This document shows, piece after piece, positions 23,638 to 31,399 of a stretch of 64,000 bases of DNA (its first letter is position 1; each line of letters starts with the position of its first letter). This stretch comes from Kribbella sp. NBC_00382. GTDB lineage: Bacteria; Actinomycetota; Actinomycetes; Propionibacteriales; Kribbellaceae. The position numbers and the translations under genes are program-made. Where the stretch lies: contig NZ_CP107954.1 of assembly GCF_036067295.1 (NCBI RefSeq), positions 2,790,001-2,854,000 on the forward strand, written 5' to 3'. The notes below the pieces were generated by a model. That model had not been told where the DNA came from, did no database searches, and saw nothing but the letters and a program-made list of their open reading frames with translations.

Positions 23638-23695
23638 ACCCCAACGCTCACAGCACCTCGCCGATCTGCGCTAGTACCCCCGGCGCTCGTAGCAC
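23617..23695 (+). repeat. tandem copy of the acetyltransferase 3' end
   Basis: A 21-bp stretch beginning CACCTCGCCGA and ending CTGCGCTAG (23617-23637) recurs at 23654-23674 with one change, offset 37 bp; the bases between (CCCCAACGCTC...AGCACC) also recur once more, imperfectly, up to about 23695. The stop codon is included in the copy. Confidence 0.8.
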
Positions 23696-23714
23696 CACGC
23701 TTTTCATGCGGGCG

Positions 23715-23820
23715 GTTGTCCCGCTCGACAGGAGATAGTCCGCCAAACTGCCCTCCCGGCCACCACCGCACGCGTGGCCCTGCCACCGACCGGTGACTAT
23801 GTCCTGTCGAGCGGGACAAC
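23715..23820. repeat. 26-bp inverted repeat, 54-bp spacer
   Basis: The arm at 23715-23740 (GTTGTCCCGCTCGACAGGA, then one mismatch, then ATAGTC) is mirrored at 23795-23820. The 19-bp outer part is perfect. No transposase is present; it may be a remnant of a small mobile element or a strong hairpin. Confidence 0.75.
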
Positions 23821-23967
23821 AACCTCCCGCGCCTGCCCTACCGCACGACGGCGCCGACCGCGTCGGCCAACTTCCTCGACAACTTCAAGAACTTCGTGCT
23901 GGCCCTGCAGATCCCGTTCCTGGCCCAGAAGCTGCCCGTCGTACCGCGAACCCACCTGCGGAGATGA
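23797..23967 (+). pseudogene. coding-like gene fragment without start codon
   Basis: The frame ending at TGA 23965-23967 reads for about 56 codons from just after an in-frame TGA (23794-23796), includes LPYRTTAPTASANFLDNFKN and LALQIPFLAQKLP, and has G or C at nearly every third position, which marks it as former coding sequence. No ATG, GTG or TTG is in frame at its beginning. It looks like the 3' remnant of a deleted gene; the family is not recognised. Confidence 0.45.
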
Positions 23968-23976
23968 TCTACCCCG

Positions 23977-24477
23977 CTACCTCAGCGACTTCGTGAACAT
24001 CAACGTCGCGTCGTCGTCGAGCCGCACCATCTCACCGGGCGGCACCGGCTTCCAGTCGTACATCAGCCCGCGTCCGTCCGGCAGATACCCGCGCCGGAAG
24101 TACATCCGCTGAGCGCTCCCGTAGTCGGCGTACAACCCGACCCCGATCCCCACCACACTCGACCGCTCCGCAGCCCGCGCCTCGGCCGCATCCATCAACG
24201 CACTCCCGATCCCTTGCCGCCGGAATGTCGGCAACACGTTGAGATCCTGTACCTCCGGTATGCCGGCCCCGTGGTCGTACGCCGGCTCCCAGGTCAAGGT
24301 CACATACCCCGCAAGCTCCCCGTCCACGGTCGCCACAAAGACATCACGCTCCCCAGCGCGCTGCTGTCCGAGCAATTTCTCATACCGCTCCACCGTCCGC
24401 CCCGGCCACCCCAACGCACTGAACGCCGCCGAGATCACCACCGGATCCCCGTCCTCCATCGCCCTGATCTCCAGCAC
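23977..24477 (-). CDS. GNAT-family N-acetyltransferase
   Basis: A 166-residue single-domain acetyltransferase. Motif A is VQDLNVLPTFRRQGIGSALMDAAE (R/Q-x-x-G-x-G/A type) and the C-terminal motif is AQRMYFRRGYLPDGRGL. I chose GTG 24477, which has GGAAGG 8 bases upstream; a TTG ten codons earlier is less likely. The substrate is unknown. It is transcribed towards the scarred region. Confidence 0.82.
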   Translation of the reverse strand: MLEIRAMEDGDPVVISAAFSALGWPGRTVERYEKLLGQQRAGERDVFVATVDGELAGYVTLTWEPAYDHGAGIPEVQDLNVLPTFRRQGIGSALMDAAEARAAERSSVVGIGVGLYADYGSAQRMYFRRGYLPDGRGLMYDWKPVPPGEMVRLDDDATLMFTKSLR

Positions 24478-24581
24478 CCCAGCACCTTCCGTCGACCTAG
24501 CAGGCAACGTACGGCGCGCACCCTTGGCCCAGCGACCGATTTAACCCATCGCACACAGGCTCCGGCGCGAACGGGGTGCGG

Positions 24582-24983
24582 TCAGGTCTGGGGGTTGGGG
24601 CCGAGGAGATCCCAGCGGTTCCCCGAGACGTCGACGAAGACGACCACGCGGCCGTACGGCTCGTCCCGCGGTTCGTTGACGAACTGAACTCCCGCCCGAC
24701 GCATCCGGCCGTAGGTGTCCTCGAAGTCGTCGACCCGCAGGAACAGGCCCACCCGCCCGGCGAACTGATTGCCGACCGCCTGCTGTTGCCGCTCACCGTC
24801 AGCCTTGGCGAGCAGCAACGCGGTCGTCGCACCAGGGGGCCGCACAACAACCCATCGCTTCGGCCGCCCGTCGTTGGTGACCGACGGCGAGTCCTCGACC
24901 AGCTCGAACCCCAGCACATCGACGTAGAACCGGATAGCGGCGTCGTAGTCATCAACAATCACCGCAAACTGCTCAAGATGCAT
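24582..24983 (-). CDS. VOC-family (glyoxalase/dioxygenase fold) protein
   Basis: A 133-residue protein with two beta-alpha-beta-beta-beta units typical of the vicinal oxygen chelate fold (HLEQFAVIVDDYDAAIRFYVDVLGFELVED; VGLFLRVDDFEDTYGRMRRAGVQF; VVFVDVSGNRWDLLGP). Metal ligands expected at the N-terminal His and late strands are partly present; H2 and D129-type residues can be seen. Members detoxify or bind small molecules. The start ATG 24983 was chosen by alignment with the fold. Confidence 0.8.
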   Translation of the reverse strand: MHLEQFAVIVDDYDAAIRFYVDVLGFELVEDSPSVTNDGRPKRWVVVRPPGATTALLLAKADGERQQQAVGNQFAGRVGLFLRVDDFEDTYGRMRRAGVQFVNEPRDEPYGRVVVFVDVSGNRWDLLGPNPQT

Positions 24984-25018
24984 ACCAGTCAGAAGATCAT
25001 CCACAACCACGAACAAAC

Positions 25019-25110
25019 AAACCGGCCGGCACCCGCGACAACCAGGCGGGCCGGCACCCGTGAAACCGGCGGGCCCACCCGCGACAACCGGGCGGGCGGG
25101 CCCGCCAAAG
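25019..25110. repeat. imperfect GC-rich repeats
   Basis: Units such as CCGGCACCCGCGACAACC and CCGGCACCCGTGAAACC recur with self-complementary GGCGGGCC/GGCCCGCC blocks. This is non-coding and extends the hairpin cluster downstream of tex. Confidence 0.55.
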
Positions 25111-25112
25111 CA

Positions 25113-25147
25113 AACCGGCCGGCACCCGCGAGGGGTGCCGGCCGGTT
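25113..25147 (-). terminator. terminator downstream of tex
   Basis: A perfect 15-bp stem, AACCGGCCGGCACCC with GGGTGCCGGCCGGTT, and a 5-nt loop; on the minus strand it is followed by TTTGCTTT. It lies after the tex stop. Confidence 0.75.
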
Positions 25148-25160
25148 GTTCGGTTCTGGG

Positions 25161-25223
25161 TCAGCGGACGGTGAAGCCTGCCAGCCGGTCCTGGTTGATG
25201 CTCAGCGGACGGTGAAGCCTGCC
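25161..25223 (-). repeat. 22-bp echo of the tex 3' end
   Basis: TCAGCGGACGGTGAAGCCTG plus CC occurs at 25202-25223 (end of tex, including its stop) and again at 25161-25182, offset 41 bp. The second copy is not in frame with tex. Confidence 0.85.
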
Positions 25224-27688
25224 TTGCGGAAGGCGTCGGCGAGGGAGCCTTCGTCCATCGGGACGTCCTTGGCCGGCTGCGAGTTGCCCCGGCCGCCTTG
25301 ACCGCCTCGGCCCTGACCGCCGCCTTGGCCGCCGCGACCTTGACCGCCGCCGCCCGGGCCGCGGCCTCCGCCGCCGGAACCGCCCGGACCACGGCCACCG
25401 CCAGAGCCGCCCGGGCCACGGCCGCCGCCGGAACCGCCTGGGCCGCCGCTACGGTTTTCACCGGAGCGGGCCGAGCGGCCTTCGCCGGTGCGGGGGCCGG
25501 AGGTCTGGGCGCCTACCTCGTCGTCGAGGCGCAGGGTCAGGGAGATGCGTTGCCGCGGGATGTCGACCTCGAGGACCTTCACCTTGACGATGTCGCCCGG
25601 CTTGACCACCTCGCGGGGGTCCTTGACGTAGTTCTTCGACAGGGCCGAGACGTGCGCCAGACCGTCCTGGTGCACACCGATGTCGATGAACGCGCCGAAG
25701 GCCGCCACGTTGGTGACCTGGCCTTCCAGCCGCATCCCGGGCTTCAGGTCGCCGATCTTGTCGACACCCTCGGCGAAGGTCGCGGTCTTGAAGGCCGGCC
25801 GCGGGTCGCGCCCGGGCTTCTCCAGCTCGGCCAGGATGTCGGTCACCGTCGGCAGGCCGAACATGTCGTCCACGAAGTCCGCCGCCTTCAGCGCCTTCAA
25901 CGCGGGCGAGCCGATCAGCGACTTCAGATCAGTGCTGGTCGCGTCGATGATCCGCCGTACCACCGGATACGCCTCTGGGTGCACGCTCGACGAGTCCAGC
26001 GGGTCCGCGCCATCCGGGATCCGGAGGAAGCCGGCCGCCTGCTCGAACGCCTTCGGCCCGAGCCGCGGTACCTCCTTGAGCGCGGTCCGCGACTTGAACG
26101 GACCGTTCTGGTCGCGGTAGATGACGATGTTGTCCGCGAGCCCCTGGGTGATCCCGGAGACCCGGGTCAGCAGCGGCGCGGAGGCGGTGTTGAGGTCGAC
26201 CCCGACCGCGTTCACCGCGTCTTCGACGACCGCGTCCAGCGAACGGGACAGCGAGGCCTCCGGCAAGTCGTGCTGGTACTGCCCGACGCCGATCGACTTC
26301 GGGTCGATCTTCACCAGCTCGGCCAGCGGGTCCTGCAGCCGGCGCGCGATCGACACCGCGCCGCGCAGCGTGACGTCCATCCCGGGCAACTCGGCCGACG
26401 CGAAGGCGGAGGCGGAGTACACAGACGCCCCTGCCTCCGACACGACTGCCTTGGTCAGCTTGAGCTCGGGGTGCTTGGCGATCAGCTCGGCCGCCAGCTT
26501 GTCGGTCTCACGCGACGCCGTACCGTTGCCAATAGCAATCAAATCGACCTTGTGTGCGGCGGCCAGCGCTGCCAGCGTCGCGATCGACCGGTCCCATTGG
26601 TTCTGCGGGACGTGGGGGTAGATGACCCCGGTGGAGACGACCTTGCCGGTCGCGTCGACCACGGCGACCTTGACGCCGGTACGGAAGCCTGGGTCCAGCC
26701 CCATCGTGGCGCGCGTGCCGGCCGGTGCCGCGAGCAGCAGGTCACGCAGGTTCGACGCGAAGATGCGGACCGCCTCGTCCTCGGCGGCCTGGCGCAGCCG
26801 GGTCCGCAGGTCGATGCCGAGGTGGACCAGGATCTTCGTCCGCCACGCCCAGCGAACCGTCTCGACCAGCCACTGGTCGGCCGGGCGGCCCTTGTTTTCC
26901 ACGCCGACCTTGCGGGCGATGGTCGCCTCGTACTCGGTCGGGCCGTCCAGCTCCTCGGCCCCCGCGGGCTCGGGCTCGATGGTCAGCGAGAGGACCTCTT
27001 CCTTCTCGCCACGGAACATCGCCAGGATCCGGTGCGACGGCATCTTGGTGAACGGCTCGTCGAAGTCGAAGTAGTCCGAGAACTTCGCGCCGTCGGTCTC
27101 CTTGCCCTCGCGCACCTTCGAGCCGAGCCGGCCGCGCGACCAGACCCGCTCACGCAGCTCGCCGATCAGGTCGGCGTCCTCGGCGAAGCGCTCGACCAGG
27201 ATCGCCCGGGCGCCGTCGAGCGCTGCCTGCGGGTCGGCCACCTGGTCGTTCACGAACACCGTCGCCGCGGCCAGTGGCGGCACGCTCGGGTCGGACAGCA
27301 GTCCGTCCGCGAGCGGCTCCAGCCCGGCCTCGCGGGCGATCATCGCCTTGGTCCGGCGCTTCGGCTTGAACGGCAGGTAGATGTCCTCCAGCCGCGACTT
27401 CGTCTCCGCCGCGAGGATCGATGCCTTCAGGGCGTCGTCCAGCTTGCCCTGGCTCTCGATCGACTCGAGCACGGTCTGCCGGCGCTCCTCCAGTTCGCGC
27501 AGGTACCGCAGGCGCTCCTCGAGCGTGCGCAGTTGCGCGTCGTCGAGCTCGCCGGTGATTTCCTTGCGGTACCGCGCGATGAACGGCACCGTCGAGCCCT
27601 CGTCCAGCAGCCCGACGGTTGCCCGGACCTGGCCCACGCCGACTTCCAGCTCGTCAGCGATCCTCTGCTCGATCGACTGCAATGCCAC
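25202..27688 (-). CDS. tex: Tex transcription accessory protein with S1 domain and RGG-like tail
   Basis: An 828-residue Tex orthologue. The N-terminal Tex_N helical domain (about 5-190), the YqgF/RNase H-like domain (about 320-450, [21 protein letters not shown]), the HhH/ComEA-like repeats (about 490-620, [15 protein letters not shown]) and an S1 RNA-binding domain (about 650-725, [27 protein letters not shown]) are all in the expected order. The family affects transcription and RNA handling in the cytosol. The C-terminal 80 residues are unusual: Gly/Arg repeats ([21 protein letters not shown]) like eukaryotic RGG boxes. The start is GTG 27688. The 3' end is echoed just downstream. Confidence 0.95.
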   Translation of the reverse strand: MALQSIEQRIADELEVGVGQVRATVGLLDEGSTVPFIARYRKEITGELDDAQLRTLEERLRYLRELEERRQTVLESIESQGKLDDALKASILAAETKSRLEDIYLPFKPKRRTKAMIAREAGLEPLADGLLSDPSVPPLAAATVFVNDQVADPQAALDGARAILVERFAEDADLIGELRERVWSRGRLGSKVREGKETDGAKFSDYFDFDEPFTKMPSHRILAMFRGEKEEVLSLTIEPEPAGAEELDGPTEYEATIARKVGVENKGRPADQWLVETVRWAWRTKILVHLGIDLRTRLRQAAEDEAVRIFASNLRDLLLAAPAGTRATMGLDPGFRTGVKVAVVDATGKVVSTGVIYPHVPQNQWDRSIATLAALAAAHKVDLIAIGNGTASRETDKLAAELIAKHPELKLTKAVVSEAGASVYSASAFASAELPGMDVTLRGAVSIARRLQDPLAELVKIDPKSIGVGQYQHDLPEASLSRSLDAVVEDAVNAVGVDLNTASAPLLTRVSGITQGLADNIVIYRDQNGPFKSRTALKEVPRLGPKAFEQAAGFLRIPDGADPLDSSSVHPEAYPVVRRIIDATSTDLKSLIGSPALKALKAADFVDDMFGLPTVTDILAELEKPGRDPRPAFKTATFAEGVDKIGDLKPGMRLEGQVTNVAAFGAFIDIGVHQDGLAHVSALSKNYVKDPREVVKPGDIVKVKVLEVDIPRQRISLTLRLDDEVGAQTSGPRTGEGRSARSGENRSGGPGGSGGGRGPGGSGGGRGPGGSGGGGRGPGGGGQGRGGQGGGQGRGGQGGRGNSQPAKDVPMDEGSLADAFRKAGFTVR

Positions 27689-27796
27689 TGTCCCGCATCC
27701 CCTCTACATCCGATGACAGACGAGCATTCTGCCCCGCTCGCCGCACCCCACATCCTTCCCTATCCCCCCGACACAACACGACCACCGCCCCCACCC

Positions 27797-27805
27797 TGTG
27801 GACAA
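27797..27805 (-). promoter_or_regulatory. DnaA-box-like sequence
   Basis: TTGTCCACA on the minus strand, the high-GC actinobacterial DnaA-box consensus, lies alone in the tex upstream region. Confidence 0.4.
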
Positions 27806-27833
27806 CTCCCCCGGCCCCAGTGCTCCACCGAGC

Positions 27834-27927
27834 CCAGAACTGGCGACCTTGAACACCAAAGGGCGACCTTGAACAAGTTATTACCTGTTCAAGGTCGCCG
27901 TTTGGTGTTCAAGCACACCAGTTCTGG
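27834..27927. repeat. large near-perfect palindrome between MFS pump and tex
   Basis: A 28-bp arm at 27848-27875 (CTTGAACACCAAA...GCGACCTTGAACA) is mirrored at 27886-27913 with one mismatch; CCAGAACTGG at 27834-27843 and CCAGTTCTGG at 27918-27927 extend it after a 4-bp mismatch. Each arm carries CGACCTTGAACA or its complement, and GCGACCTTGAACA is directly repeated within the left side. It lies just after the MFS stop and may end that transcript. Confidence 0.85.
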
Positions 27928-27939
27928 TGGCTGGGTGGG

Positions 27940-29430
27940 TCAGGCGGCGTCGAGTACGAGGTCTTCGTCGCCCTTGGCCTCAGCGGCCGTGGAGCGGGTG
28001 GGGCGCATCAGGGTGCAGGCGATGACTACTGCGATGGCGACGAGGAGACCGGCGACGGCGAAGGAGAGGTGGAAGCCGCTGGTCAGGGCGTCGAGGGCGG
28101 GCTTGCCGGCGGCGGTCAGGGTCTCGGTGCGGGTGGCTGAGAGGGTGGCCAGTACGGCCAGGCCGAGGGCGGCGCCTACCTCGCCCATGGTGCCGATCAG
28201 GCCGGAGGCGAGGCCGGCGTCTTCGGGCTTCACGTCTGCCATCGACAGGCCCATCAGGGCGGGGAAGCAGACGCCGCCACCCAGTCCGAGCAGGAAAAGT
28301 ACCGGCATCACGTGGATGAAGTAGTTGCCGTCGACAGGTGCCTGGGTGAAGAGCGCCAGCCCGGCCACGATCAGGACGAGCCCGCCGATCAGCGGCCGGC
28401 GCGGGCCGAAGCGCATCACCAGCTTCTCCGAGTACTTCACCGACAGCAACCCCATCACCAGCGTCGTCGGCAGGAACGCCAGCCCGATCTCCAGGGCGTC
28501 GTACCCGAGTACGCGCTGCAGGTAGAGCGACCCGAGGAAGAAGATCCCGAACATGCCCGCCGAGGACAGCGCCTGGATCAGGTTGGCCCCGGTCAGCGTC
28601 CGGGACCGGAAGATCCGCAACGGCACCAGTGGGTTCGTGGCGGTCGCCTCCCGGACGATGAAGCAGGCCAGCAGAGTCAGCGTCAGCAGCGACAGCGCGA
28701 TGGTCCGGGGAGCGGTCCAGCCCAGCTCAGCGGCCGGCTTCACGATCGTGAACACGCCGACCATCAGCGCCGAGGTGATCAGCACAGCACCCGGTACGTC
28801 GGTACCGCGCCCGAACCCGAGCCCCTTGTCCTTCTCGATGCAACGAACAGCCAGCAGAGCGGTGACGATCCCGATCGGCAGGTTCACGAAGAAGATCCAG
28901 TGCCAGCTGATCGCCTGCGTCAGCACGCCACCGGCCAGCAGGCCGATCGAGCCACCGGCCGAGGCGACGAAGGCGAAGACGCCGATCGCCTTGGCCTGCT
29001 CCCGCGGTTCGGGGAACAGCGTCACGATCATGCCCAGGATGACGGCCGAGGTGAGCGCTCCGCCCACCCCTTGCAGGAACCGGGCGGCGATGAGGACAGT
29101 CGAAGAAGAAGCGAGCCCGCAGAGGACGGAGGCCACGGTGAAGACGATCAGCCCGCTGACGAAGATGGTCCGCCGCCCGAGCAGGTCGCCGAGCCGGCCA
29201 GCCAGCAGGAGCAGCCCGCCGAAGGCGATCAGGTAAGCGTTCACCACCCACGCGAGGCTGGAGCTGCTGAAGCCGAGATCGTCTTGGATGGCCGGCAGCG
29301 CCACGTTCACGATCGTGACGTCGAGAACGATCATCAGCATGCCCGCGCAGAGAACATAGAGAGCAAGCCAGCGCGAGCGGCCGCCCTGCGTGGCCGGCGT
29401 CGTCGCCAGGGTGTCGGTCGTCGCGTACAT
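27940..29430 (-). CDS. MFS multidrug exporter, DHA2 (14-helix, EmrB/QacA) family
   Basis: A 496-residue transporter with about 14 helices. Motif A of the DHA2 group is seen as GRLGDLLGRRTIFVSGL, and motif C-like GGSIGLLAGGVLT; the first helix carries LDVTIVNVALPAI, the typical D-x-T-I-V-N-V-A signature. It likely exports drugs by proton antiport. ATG 29430 has AGAAGGAG at good spacing, but that site is the right arm of an inverted repeat in the 5' region that could hide it. A large palindrome follows the stop. Confidence 0.9.
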   Translation of the reverse strand: MYATTDTLATTPATQGGRSRWLALYVLCAGMLMIVLDVTIVNVALPAIQDDLGFSSSSLAWVVNAYLIAFGGLLLLAGRLGDLLGRRTIFVSGLIVFTVASVLCGLASSSTVLIAARFLQGVGGALTSAVILGMIVTLFPEPREQAKAIGVFAFVASAGGSIGLLAGGVLTQAISWHWIFFVNLPIGIVTALLAVRCIEKDKGLGFGRGTDVPGAVLITSALMVGVFTIVKPAAELGWTAPRTIALSLLTLTLLACFIVREATATNPLVPLRIFRSRTLTGANLIQALSSAGMFGIFFLGSLYLQRVLGYDALEIGLAFLPTTLVMGLLSVKYSEKLVMRFGPRRPLIGGLVLIVAGLALFTQAPVDGNYFIHVMPVLFLLGLGGGVCFPALMGLSMADVKPEDAGLASGLIGTMGEVGAALGLAVLATLSATRTETLTAAGKPALDALTSGFHLSFAVAGLLVAIAVVIACTLMRPTRSTAAEAKGDEDLVLDAA

Positions 29431-29439
29431 CGGGGTACT

Positions 29440-29486
29440 CCTTCTGGTCCGGTAGGGGCCTTACACCTCTACGTCGAACCAGAAGG
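29440..29486 (-). promoter_or_regulatory. inverted repeat that can sequester the MFS ribosome site
   Basis: On the mRNA, CCTTCTGGT (29478-29486) pairs with ACCAGAAGG (29440-29448), and the latter contains the ribosome-binding site AGAAGGAG of the pump. This could be translational control or a regulator operator. Confidence 0.5.
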
Positions 29487-29488
29487 GG

Positions 29489-30124
29489 TCAGATTGACAC
29501 GTCCGGCGAATCTTTTTTCGCCGGTACGGTCCTAGTGCGCGAGATCCAGTAGCCGATCAGCGCCGGAACCAGCCCGGAGCCGATCGCGAACAGGGTCGGC
29601 AACTGACTAACCAAAGCGAACCAAGTGAACAAACCGACCACGCCACCGGCGACCGCCAGCGACCGCCGCAGCAGGAAGAGGTTGGCCTCCCGGAAGAGAC
29701 TCTTGGGCGTACTGTCCTCAGCCGCGGCCGGCAGGACGGCGAGCGTGCTGAGGTACAGCCCGATGATCATTCCGGTCAGCGGGATCAGGATGACCAGCGC
29801 GACGATCCGGATCGGGCCGTTCGCGTTCGCCCAGAAGAACAGGCCGAAGGCGAGCGCGATGCTGCCGAAGTACAGGGCGAGGCCGGAGAGCCAGAATCGC
29901 GGGAAGGCCCACCTGAACTGCCGGAAGAAGCGCCGTAGCAGCTGCGGATGCTCCTGGCTGAGGGCGTCCGGCAGCACCCGCTGGAACGCGAACGCCGCCG
30001 GGTAGAGCGTGACGATGCCGAGGCTGAGGACCAGGAAGACGAGCTGCAGCATCAGCAGGTCACCGACCACCGACAGCTTCGACAGCACGGCGTTGGTCCG
30101 GCCGGCTCCACCGGTCTCGCTCAC
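29489..30124 (-). CDS. DUF624 (YesL-like) membrane protein
   Basis: A 211-residue protein with about five membrane helices (LLMLQLVFLVLSLGIVTLYPAAFAF near the start is the typical DUF624 segment). YesL proteins are usually encoded with carbohydrate ABC importers and are thought to help them. Here the gene is divergent from the regulator at 30203, whose downstream partner is an ABC sugar system, so it belongs to that regulon. The GTG start has GAGGTGAGGGAG upstream. Confidence 0.82.
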   Translation of the reverse strand: MSETGGAGRTNAVLSKLSVVGDLLMLQLVFLVLSLGIVTLYPAAFAFQRVLPDALSQEHPQLLRRFFRQFRWAFPRFWLSGLALYFGSIALAFGLFFWANANGPIRIVALVILIPLTGMIIGLYLSTLAVLPAAAEDSTPKSLFREANLFLLRRSLAVAGGVVGLFTWFALVSQLPTLFAIGSGLVPALIGYWISRTRTVPAKKDSPDVSI

Positions 30125-30149
30125 ACGTTCTCCCTCACCTCGAAGCTCA

Positions 30150-30163
30150 TGATCGTATGATCA
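30150..30163. promoter_or_regulatory. palindrome TGATC-GTAT-GATCA between divergent genes
   Basis: A 14-bp interrupted palindrome in the 78-bp gap between DUF624 and the DeoR-LacI regulator. It is a likely operator for that regulator. Confidence 0.55.
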
Positions 30164-30202
30164 CAAACAATCACATCCGGATCACCGTCCCCGGAGGACC
30201 GC

Positions 30203-31282
30203 ATGCTCGCACCGGAACGCCACGAGCTGATCCTGCGCAGCCTGCGCCGGCACGGCCGGCTGCGGGTGGCCGAACTGGCGGCCGAGCTGGGCGTTTCCGC
30301 GATCACAGTACGCCGCGACCTCGCCGAACTGGATACGGCCGGACTCCTGCGCCGCGTGCACGGCGGCGCTGTGGGCACCACGCCGGCCCCGGTCCGCGGC
30401 AGCCAAAGCGGCAACCAGCCCACCATCGGCATCATCGTCCCGAGCTCCACCTTCTACTACACCGACGTGATCCGCGGCGCCGAGGCGACGGCCGAGCGGT
30501 ACGGCGCTCGCCTGGTGCTCGGCGTCTCCGGGTACGACGTCGCCGTCGAGCAGGAGCGCCTCGAGAAGGTGCTCGGCATCGGGGTCGCCGGGCTGCTCCT
30601 CAGTACCGCCCTCGGCGACGGCCGGGCGGCCGAGATCAGCCGGACGCTGGACGCGATCGATGTACCGGTCGTGTTGATGGAGCGGGCGTTCGGGTTCCCG
30701 GATGTCGGGCGGGAGTACGACCACGTGCGCACGGATCACGCGTACGGGGCGATGCTCGCGCTGCGTCATCTCGTCTCGCTCGGCCATCGGCGGATCGGGA
30801 TCAACTTGAACGCGAGCGTTACGGCGTACTGGCTGAGGCAGGGCATCAAGCAGGCGGCCGAGTCGCTCGGGGTGGAGCTGTTCATCTCGCCGGTCGCGCT
30901 GCCGGCTCGCGGTGAGGACCCGACGACGATTGCCCAGCACGACAAGTTCATGGCCGAGTGTGAGGCGTTCGGCGCCCGGGCGGCGCTGGTGCACTCCGAC
31001 GAGCACGCCGCGCGACTGACCGAGCGGGCGATGGAACGCGGGCTGCGGATCCCGGACGATTTCGCGATCGTGGCGTACAACGACGAGACCGCCGCGCTGG
31101 CCGTCATCCCGTTGACGGCCGTCTGCCCGCCCAAGCTGAAGCTCGGCGAGGCTGCCTGCGAACTGCTCCTTCGAAGGCTCCGGATACCGGCCGATCAGGC
31201 CCAGGCCACCCAGCATTTGAGCCTCCTGCCGGAACTCCGCGTCCGGGAGTCCTGTGGGGCGGCACTCGGTGATCGAATTTGA
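30203..31282 (+). CDS. sugar-responsive regulator: DeoR-type HTH fused to LacI-type sensor domain
   Basis: A 359-residue hybrid. The N-terminus (1 to about 60, RHELILRSLRRHGRLRVAELAAELGVSAITVRRDLAELDTAGLLRRVHGGA) is a DeoR-family helix-turn-helix with its VRRDL signature, whereas the remainder is a Peripla_BP/LacI sensor (about 70-345, IGIIVPSSTFYYTDVIRGAE; HRRIGINL; DFAIVAYNDETAALAVIPLTAV). The ATG has GGAGGA upstream. It is divergent from DUF624 and followed by a sugar ABC operon, so it probably represses both until a sugar is bound. Confidence 0.85.
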   Translation: MLAPERHELILRSLRRHGRLRVAELAAELGVSAITVRRDLAELDTAGLLRRVHGGAVGTTPAPVRGSQSGNQPTIGIIVPSSTFYYTDVIRGAEATAERYGARLVLGVSGYDVAVEQERLEKVLGIGVAGLLLSTALGDGRAAEISRTLDAIDVPVVLMERAFGFPDVGREYDHVRTDHAYGAMLALRHLVSLGHRRIGINLNASVTAYWLRQGIKQAAESLGVELFISPVALPARGEDPTTIAQHDKFMAECEAFGARAALVHSDEHAARLTERAMERGLRIPDDFAIVAYNDETAALAVIPLTAVCPPKLKLGEAACELLLRRLRIPADQAQATQHLSLLPELRVRESCGAALGDRI

Positions 31283-31301
31283 TCATTCGAGCGCTGGGGT
31301 A

Positions 31302-31330
31302 TTGACGGGAAAGCCCTTTCCCCATACTTT
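31302..31330 (+). promoter_or_regulatory. ABC operon promoter with operator in the spacer
   Basis: The -35 TTGACG (31302-31307), a 17-bp spacer and the -10 TACTTT (31325-31330). GGGAAAG-CC-CTTTCCC (31307-31322) fills the spacer. A second inverted repeat, TCGAAT-N6-ATTCGA, lies at 31273-31290 over the regulator stop codon. Confidence 0.75.
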
Positions 31331-31399
31331 CGCTGCACTCGGTGGTCTGGTCGTCACGTAGCTGACGCCGGTCCCGCTCGGCAGCGAAGGAGTTCCCCT

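Larger units (their letters stand above)
23638..23976. other. gene-free stretch with rearrangement scars
   Basis: About 340 bases with no intact gene. It holds, in order, the echo of the acetyltransferase end, a 26-bp inverted repeat (23715-23820) and a coding-like fragment without a start codon (23797-23967). It looks like debris of past insertion or deletion. Confidence 0.65.

Noticed and set aside
25298..28324. A 1008-codon open frame on the plus strand
   Set aside because: It lies antisense to tex and the MFS gene, has no family resemblance and arises from the high GC content; the minus-strand genes have clear domains.
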